Positions 6,343-10,536 of a DNA stretch of 10,536 nt are shown here, one piece after another. Source of the DNA: JAWWBG01 sp033721095. Lineage in GTDB: Bacteria; Actinomycetota; Nitriliruptoria; Nitriliruptorales; Nitriliruptoraceae. The position numbers and the translations under genes are program-made. Where the stretch lies: positions 1 to 10,536 of the forward strand of contig JAWWBG010000081.1 in assembly GCA_033721095.1 (NCBI GenBank), given 5' to 3'. The notes beneath the pieces were generated by a model. It made no database searches, was not told the origin of the DNA, and worked only from the letters and a program-made list of their open reading frames with translations. Positions within the stretch are counted from its first letter, which is position 1. Each line of letters begins with the position of its first letter.

Positions 6343-7728
6343 TCAGCCCTGGAGGATCGTGCGGGCGCGGTCCAGCTGGGCTCGCACGGCCGCGGGTGCG
6401 GTTCCGAGCGAGCTCGATCGGCGGGCAATCGCCTGGTCCACGTCGAGGAGCGTCGCGACGCCGGCATCCAGGGCTTCGTGGGCCTGCGCGATGGTCTCCC
6501 CATCCAGGTCGGCAATGTCGACGCCCCGTTCGTCAGCCATCGTCACCAGCTGCCCGACCACCTCGTGGGCCTCCCGGAAGGGAACGCCGCGACGTACGAG
6601 CTCCTCCGCAAGGTCGGTCGCAAGCGCGTGCCCGCCCCCGGCGGCGGCGGCCAACCGTCCCGTATCGAAGGTCAGGGAGCCGATCATCCCGGCCACGGCC
6701 GGGAGCACCGTCAGCAGCGTCTGGGCGCTGTCGAGCGTCGGCTCCTTGTCCTCCTGGAGATCCCGGTTGTAGGTCAGCGGCAGGCCCTTGAGGACCGTGA
6801 GCATGCCGACGAGGTTCCCCACGAGCCGTCCGGACTTTCCCCGCGTGAGCTCGGCGATGTCGGGGTTGCGCTTCTGCGGCATGATCGAGGAGCCGGTCGA
6901 GTACTCGTCACCGATCGTGACGAACCCGAACTCGCTCGACGCCCACAGCACGAGTTCCTCACCGATCCGCGACAGGGTCACCCCGCAGATGGCAGCCGCC
7001 GCGAGGAACTCTGCCGCAAAGTCGCGCGAGGACACCGCGTCCATCGAGTTGGGGGCAACGCGATCGAAGCCCAAGCCGTCGGCGTAGGCCTCGGGATCGA
7101 GGTCGAGGGTCACACCGGCCATGGCGCCGGAGCCAAGGACGCTCTCGTTGAGTCGCTCGCGGGCGTCGAGGAAGCGCCCATGGTCGCGTTCGAGCATCCA
7201 GAACCAGGCCAGCAGGTGGTGGGCCAGCACGACCGGTTGGCCGCGCTGGAGGTGGGTCAGGCCGGGTGCCACGGTGTCCACGTGGTCGGCCGCGACATCG
7301 CAGATGACCTCCTGCAGCTCGCGGATCGAGTCGGCGATGAGGTCGATGGCGTCGCGCAGCCAGAGTCGCAGGTCGTTGGCGATCTGGTCATTGCGGGACC
7401 GGCCGGCGCGCAGCTTGCCTCCCAGGGGCCCGAGCTGGTCGACCAACCAGCGCTCGATGGCACCGTGGACATCCTCGTCGGTGTCCTCGATGGGAAAGCT
7501 CCCCTGCGCGAACAGGACGCGGGCTTCGGCCAGGGCCGCGTGCAGCTGCTCGAGCTCCTCGTCGTCGACGATCCCGAGCCGATGGAGCTCCTCGGCGTGC
7601 ACGGCCGAGCCGGCGATGTCCTGGGCCGCCAGGGCGACGTCGAAGCTCGTCGAGACGCCGAGCGCCCACGCCGAGGCGGCGGGGCCAGCCGAGAAGCGGG
7701 CCCCCCACAGCCGTCCCTCGCGGCTCAT
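6343..7728 (-). CDS. argH: Argininosuccinate lyase
   Basis: This cytoplasmic enzyme splits argininosuccinate into arginine and fumarate, the last step of arginine synthesis. The 461-residue length is normal. Family motifs appear in order: LWGARF (7-12), EDVHGAIE (85-92), GRSRNDQIA (109-117), THLQ (158-161) and the signature GSSIMPQKRNPD (279-290). H159 and S281 are the expected catalytic acid/base residues, and LQEDKEP (324-330) is also conserved. The ATG at 7728 is chosen because it gives the usual short lead into LWGARF and has GGAG four bases upstream, a short spacing; the frame extends to 7770 without family character. The usual partner argG is not in the window. A 75-base gap separates it from the exporter genes, so it probably starts its own transcript or is read through. 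polX follows after 13 bases. No arginine operator could be recognised. Confidence 0.98.
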   Translation of the reverse strand: MSREGRLWGARFSAGPAASAWALGVSTSFDVALAAQDIAGSAVHAEELHRLGIVDDEELEQLHAALAEARVLFAQGSFPIEDTDEDVHGAIERWLVDQLGPLGGKLRAGRSRNDQIANDLRLWLRDAIDLIADSIRELQEVICDVAADHVDTVAPGLTHLQRGQPVVLAHHLLAWFWMLERDHGRFLDARERLNESVLGSGAMAGVTLDLDPEAYADGLGFDRVAPNSMDAVSSRDFAAEFLAAAAICGVTLSRIGEELVLWASSEFGFVTIGDEYSTGSSIMPQKRNPDIAELTRGKSGRLVGNLVGMLTVLKGLPLTYNRDLQEDKEPTLDSAQTLLTVLPAVAGMIGSLTFDTGRLAAAAGGGHALATDLAEELVRRGVPFREAHEVVGQLVTMADERGVDIADLDGETIAQAHEALDAGVATLLDVDQAIARRSSSLGTAPAAVRAQLDRARTILQG

Positions 7729-7732
7729 CGCG

Positions 7733-7736
7733 CTCC
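7733..7736 (-). promoter_or_regulatory. Ribosome binding site of argH
   Basis: The minus strand reads GGAG four bases before the ATG at 7728. The spacing is short, so the site is only moderately supported. The remainder of the 75-base gap (7729-7803) shows no intrinsic terminator hairpin and no convincing promoter pair. Confidence 0.45.
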
Positions 7737-7803
7737 ATCCCTGCTGCGGTCGGCAAGTGTGCCACCCCACCGAGGTTGCTCCCCGATCGAGCGTGCGCGA
7801 TGT

Positions 7804-8964
7804 TCAGGATCCCGTGAGCACGACCCGGAGCCGCCAGGCACCCAGTGGCAGCAGCACCCCCAGGAACGCCGACAACACCCCGAGCTCGGGAAGGATGTCG
7901 CGCACCGACCCGTCTCGCCGCACGATGTCGGCGAAGCCGTCGAGCGCCCAGGCATGGGGCGTGGCGTGCGCAACATTGCGCACGACGTCGGGCATCACTT
8001 CCAACGGCAGCATGCAGCCGCCGATCGCCGCCAGGGCCAGACCGAGGAACACGGCAACCCCGTTCGCCTGGGCCTGGTTGCTCCACACGGCGCCCAGCAG
8101 GAGACCCGCTGCCGCCGACACCGCGGCGAACAGGCCGATGAGCACCAACGTCGGCAGCAACGAGCCCCAGTTGACGCGGAAGACCAGCAGCGTTGCCACG
8201 ACGATGTAGATCGCCTGGAACAGTGCCAGGACCCAGCGTCCCAGCGCCAGCCCGCCGATCACGTGGGCGCCGCTCACCGGCGTCGCCTGCAGGCGACGCG
8301 CGATCCCCCACTCGCGGATCTGGATGAGACCAGCGGCGCCCGACAGCGCCGTGATGAACGTGAACAGCACGAGCTGTTGGGCCGCGCCCAGGTCAAATTG
8401 TCCGAGGCCGGCGAACTCGGGCCCATCCCCTCCGGCGACCGTCTCGATCGTGACGTCGGCCGGTGCGACGGCGGGCGTGGCGGCGACGGCGTCGGCGGCG
8501 CGTTCCTCGGTGACCCCGACCCCGACGAGACCGGCAAGGGCACGGCTGGCCAGCCCCAGCCGTTCGATCTCGGCCTGGACGATCGCCCGGACCTGCTCGC
8601 CGCCGGTGCCGGCGCGGGCGACGTAATCGAGGTGAACGGGCGAGGTCGCCGTCGCGGCGTCGGCATCCGAAGGGATGATCACGGCTGCCGCGATCGTGCC
8701 GGCTGCCACGCGACCGAGGGCTTCCTCGCGTGTTGCCGTCCGCACGTCGACGGCCTCGTTCGCGTTCAGCGATGCCGCCAGGTCGGCGGCCAGCGCCGTG
8801 TCCCCTTCGTCGACGATGACGATCTCGGGCGTGAACCCGGCGCCGAAGGTCGCGCCGACCAGCAGGACGATCGCGAGCGGAAAGATGAACACGAAGAACA
8901 GGTTGGAGCGCTCCCGGAGGAACCGGATGAGGGCGACGCGCGCCAGGGCGGACACGGCGCTCAC
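7804..8964 (-). CDS. ABC-2 type exporter permease, second subunit
   Basis: This 386-residue membrane protein belongs to the ABC-2 permease family and should pair with the permease encoded just upstream. Layout: basic N-terminus (RFLRERS, 14-20), membrane helix 1 at about 21-42, an extracytoplasmic domain of about 150 residues, then five helices near 195-216, 234-262, 272-293, 300-320 and 360-377. The loop after helix 2 carries REWGIARRLQATPVSG (217-232), typical of these permeases. ATPHAWALDGFADIV (334-348) is the conserved segment before the last helix. The GTG at 8964 overlaps the previous stop as GTGA and has GGAGG at the ideal distance. The frame stays open back to 9591, but that part is antiparallel-free shadow coding inside the other permease and lacks a membrane signal. 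Likely cargo includes drugs, lipids or other hydrophobic molecules, but this cannot be fixed from sequence. Confidence 0.92.
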   Translation of the reverse strand: MSAVSALARVALIRFLRERSNLFFVFIFPLAIVLLVGATFGAGFTPEIVIVDEGDTALAADLAASLNANEAVDVRTATREEALGRVAAGTIAAAVIIPSDADAATATSPVHLDYVARAGTGGEQVRAIVQAEIERLGLASRALAGLVGVGVTEERAADAVAATPAVAPADVTIETVAGGDGPEFAGLGQFDLGAAQQLVLFTFITALSGAAGLIQIREWGIARRLQATPVSGAHVIGGLALGRWVLALFQAIYIVVATLLVFRVNWGSLLPTLVLIGLFAAVSAAAGLLLGAVWSNQAQANGVAVFLGLALAAIGGCMLPLEVMPDVVRNVAHATPHAWALDGFADIVRRDGSVRDILPELGVLSAFLGVLLPLGAWRLRVVLTGS

Positions 8965-10115
8965 CGGCGCTGCCTCCGGGTGAGGGCCACCGCCACGGCC
9001 GCCGCGCCCGCGGCAAAGGCCAGGAGTGCGCCGGCTGCGGGCAGCGCGGCCGTCCAGTCGGCGCCGCCCTGGATGGCAGCGAGGCCGTCCAGGAACCAGA
9101 AGTGCGGCGTGAGCCGACTGAGGAACCCGAGGATCCCGGTGCCGTCCCCCAGCGGGAAGAACGCGCCACCGAGCATGCCGAGCCCGACGGCGACGATGGC
9201 CTGGAGGGACTCGGCCTGCTCCATCCTCGTCACCACGGCGGTGATGGCCGCCACGATGCCGGTCGCCGCGACAACCCCACTGACGACGAGCGCGGCGACG
9301 CCGAGCGGCGGCCCCCACGACGCGCCCAACAACAGCTGGGTTGCGGTGACGAGCACGGTCATCGTGAGCAGGCCGATGATGAGGCTGGTCAGGCCCTTGC
9401 CCACCGCGATGGCCCGGCGAGGGATCGGGGCCGCCTGCAGCCGGGCCAGCGTGCCGTCGCGCTGTTCCTCGAGCCAGCCCATGACCCCGAAGCCGACTGT
9501 GAAGAAGAGGAACATCACGGCCATCCCGGCCGCGATGTAGGTCGTGGCGTCCAGCTGGCGCGTGTCGGCCACCGTGTCCTCGATGGCCCATGCAGGCGCC
9601 GATGTCGCGACGGCGGCTGCCAGCTCGAGCGGATCCACGGCGACGTCGCCGAGCGTGCTGGCCGCGCCCAGCGCGTGGGCGGTGGCAGCCGCCGTTCCCG
9701 CGAACGAGCGTCCCAGCGCGGCGGCGATCTCCCGCGCGATGGTGCGGTCGGCATGTCCCAGGACATGCGGCGCCACCGTCGGGTCGACACCCGCACTCCG
9801 CGGCAGGACGAGGACGGCGTCGACGCTGCCATCGGCCAGCGCAGCAGTCGCCGGGTCCCGCGCTTGGAACGCGACCACGTCGATGCCTGCCTGGCCCATG
9901 GTCAGCGCGTCGGCGAACGCGACGGTGGCCGGGTTGCCCGCCTCGTCAACGATCCCGATCGCGACGTCGATGTCACCGTCGAGGGCGCTGCCGAAGACGA
10001 GGCTGAAGACGGCTGCGAGGCCCAGGGGCACCCCCAGCCCGAGGATGAACAGCGAGCGGTCGCGCACGCGCTGGCGCAGGTCCTTGCGGAGGATCGTCCA
10101 CGCAGCCGACAACAC
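8961..10115 (-). CDS. ABC-2 type exporter permease, first subunit
   Basis: This is a 384-residue integral membrane subunit of an ABC exporter. It starts with a cytoplasmic RKDLRQRVRDRS segment (10-21) and helix 1 (about 21-42). An extracytoplasmic domain follows (43-190), including VAIGIVDEAGNP (51-62). Helices lie near 193-214, 238-260, 270-295, 303-321 and 357-378. The cytoplasmic loop EEQRDGTLARLQAAPIPRRA (216-235) is the characteristic ABC-2 motif, and LTPHFWFLDGLAAI (335-348) is the conserved segment before the last helix. Architecture and length match the YbhS/YbhR type. The GTG start at 10115 is one base after the ATPase stop, and the 3' end overlaps the next permease by four bases, so the three genes are tightly co-translated. 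The two permeases share layout but clearly differ in sequence, implying a heterodimeric channel. Confidence 0.92.
   Translation of the reverse strand: MLSAAWTILRKDLRQRVRDRSLFILGLGVPLGLAAVFSLVFGSALDGDIDVAIGIVDEAGNPATVAFADALTMGQAGIDVVAFQARDPATAALADGSVDAVLVLPRSAGVDPTVAPHVLGHADRTIAREIAAALGRSFAGTAAATAHALGAASTLGDVAVDPLELAAAVATSAPAWAIEDTVADTRQLDATTYIAAGMAVMFLFFTVGFGVMGWLEEQRDGTLARLQAAPIPRRAIAVGKGLTSLIIGLLTMTVLVTATQLLLGASWGPPLGVAALVVSGVVAATGIVAAITAVVTRMEQAESLQAIVAVGLGMLGGAFFPLGDGTGILGFLSRLTPHFWFLDGLAAIQGGADWTAALPAAGALLAFAAGAAAVAVALTRRQRR
8973..8977 (-). promoter_or_regulatory. Ribosome binding site of the second permease gene
   Basis: The minus strand reads GGAGG eight bases before the GTG at 8964. 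The site lies inside the end of the first permease gene and decides the start of the second, despite the much longer open frame. Confidence 0.75.
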
Positions 10116-10116
10116 G

Positions 10117-10536
10117 TCAGTCCCGCAGGGCCTTGCCGGTCAGGTGCAGGAACACGCCCTCGAGGTCTTCCTGTCCGGCGTCGGCGACAAGCGCATCCCG
10201 CGTGCCCTCGGCGATGAGCGTGCCCTCGTCGATGATGCCGATCCGATCGCAGAGCCGCTCGGCCTCCTCCATGTAGTGGGTCGTGTACAGGACGGAGAGC
10301 CCCTCCCCGCCGAGCTGCTCGATGGACTCGAGGATCGCGTTGCGCGATTGCGGGTCGACTCCCACGGTCGGCTCGTCGAGGACCAGCAGGCGCGGTTCGT
10401 GCAACAGCCCGATGCCGATGTTGAGTCGCCGCTTCATCCCGCCGGAGTAGTCCTCGGCGCGATCGTCGGCCCGGGCCGTCAACCCCACGATGTCGAGCAC
10501 GTGCTCGACCCGTTCGGTTCGTGCCTGGCGGTCCAG
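10117..10536 (-). CDS. ABC exporter ATP-binding protein (5' end outside window)
   Basis: The last 139 residues of an ABC ATPase are present; the Walker A and Q-loop part lies beyond position 10536. What is visible includes the signature motif YSGGMKRRL, Walker B LLVLDEPT, the D-loop GVDPQSR, and the switch histidine in YTTHYMEEAERLCDRIGIID. The C-terminal DLEGVFLHLTGKALRD is typical of ATPases serving ABC-2 permeases (CcmA/YbhF/DrrA-like). The reading frame is open to the window edge, so any start codon within the window (for example the GTG at 10500) would be an internal valine, not the true start. It is the first gene of the three-gene exporter and ends one base before the first permease. 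It would hydrolyse ATP at the inner face of the membrane to drive export. Confidence 0.96.
   Translation of the reverse strand: MDRQARTERVEHVLDIVGLTARADDRAEDYSGGMKRRLNIGIGLLHEPRLLVLDEPTVGVDPQSRNAILESIEQLGGEGLSVLYTTHYMEEAERLCDRIGIIDEGTLIAEGTRDALVADAGQEDLEGVFLHLTGKALRD

Noticed and set aside
6330..6515. Upstream extension of polX into argH
   Set aside because: Residues before the GTG at 6329 are a basic shadow of argH, while the typical PolX N-terminus begins right at that GTG.
7729..7803. Possible terminator or promoter between the exporter and argH
   Set aside because: Only a 4-base stem (GGCA/TGCC) and an isolated TTGCCG are present, with no T-run or -10 element.
6277..9540. A 1,087-codon open frame on the plus strand antisense to polX, argH and both permeases
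   Set aside because: Its translation is rich in Arg, Gly, His, Gln and Glu without domains, and it opposes genes with clear family motifs. Long antisense frames arise readily from the codon-position bias of GC-rich genes.
8965..9591. N-terminal extension of the second permease frame by 209 codons
   Set aside because: This part lies inside the first permease gene, is Arg/Gly/His-rich and lacks family character; the GTG at 8964 has an ideal Shine-Dalgarno and a GTGA overlap.

Overview
The window is a compact, very GC-rich bacterial segment with nine protein-coding genes, all on the minus strand, so transcription runs from position 10536 towards position 1. Strong GC bias, frequent GTG starts, 4-base stop/start overlaps, a PolX polymerase and an argH gene near a 3-methyladenine glycosylase gene suggest an actinobacterium. 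A deep-branching class such as Nitriliruptoria or Acidimicrobiia is possible, but that finer placement is only an inference. No rRNA, tRNA, CRISPR array or insertion sequence is visible.

Region A (10536 to 7804) is an ABC exporter of the ABC-2 type. It has the C-terminal half of an ATPase (its start lies outside the window) and two ABC-2 permeases. The genes are 1 base apart and then overlap by 4 bases, so they almost certainly make one complex: one ATPase type and two different membrane subunits, like the YbhF/YbhS/YbhR family of drug or lipid exporters. A 75-base gap follows.

Region B (7728 to 3934) holds argH (argininosuccinate lyase), polX (family X DNA polymerase with a PHP domain) and mpg (alkyl-base DNA glycosylase). 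The spacings are 13 bases and a 4-base overlap. The last two proteins fit one repair route: the glycosylase removes a damaged base and PolX can fill the resulting gap. Key active-site residues are intact in all three. A 131-base gap follows, with a ribosome binding site and an inverted repeat.

Region C (3802 to 1) reads as an importer operon. It begins with an unrecognised exported protein (signal peptide, globular domain, proline-rich stalk, C-terminal membrane anchor). Next come a lipoprotein substrate-binding protein of the branched-chain amino acid (LivJ/LivK) type, tethered by an unusually long glycine-rich repetitive linker, and a LivH-type permease that runs off the left edge. The LivM, LivG and LivF partners would be expected beyond position 1. 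The pairing of a stalked, membrane-anchored surface protein with a long-tethered binding protein is the least conventional part of the window.

The window is almost entirely coding. Large open frames on the plus strand and in other minus frames are composition artefacts. The genes individually belong to well-known families; the exported protein of region C is the only one whose function cannot be named.
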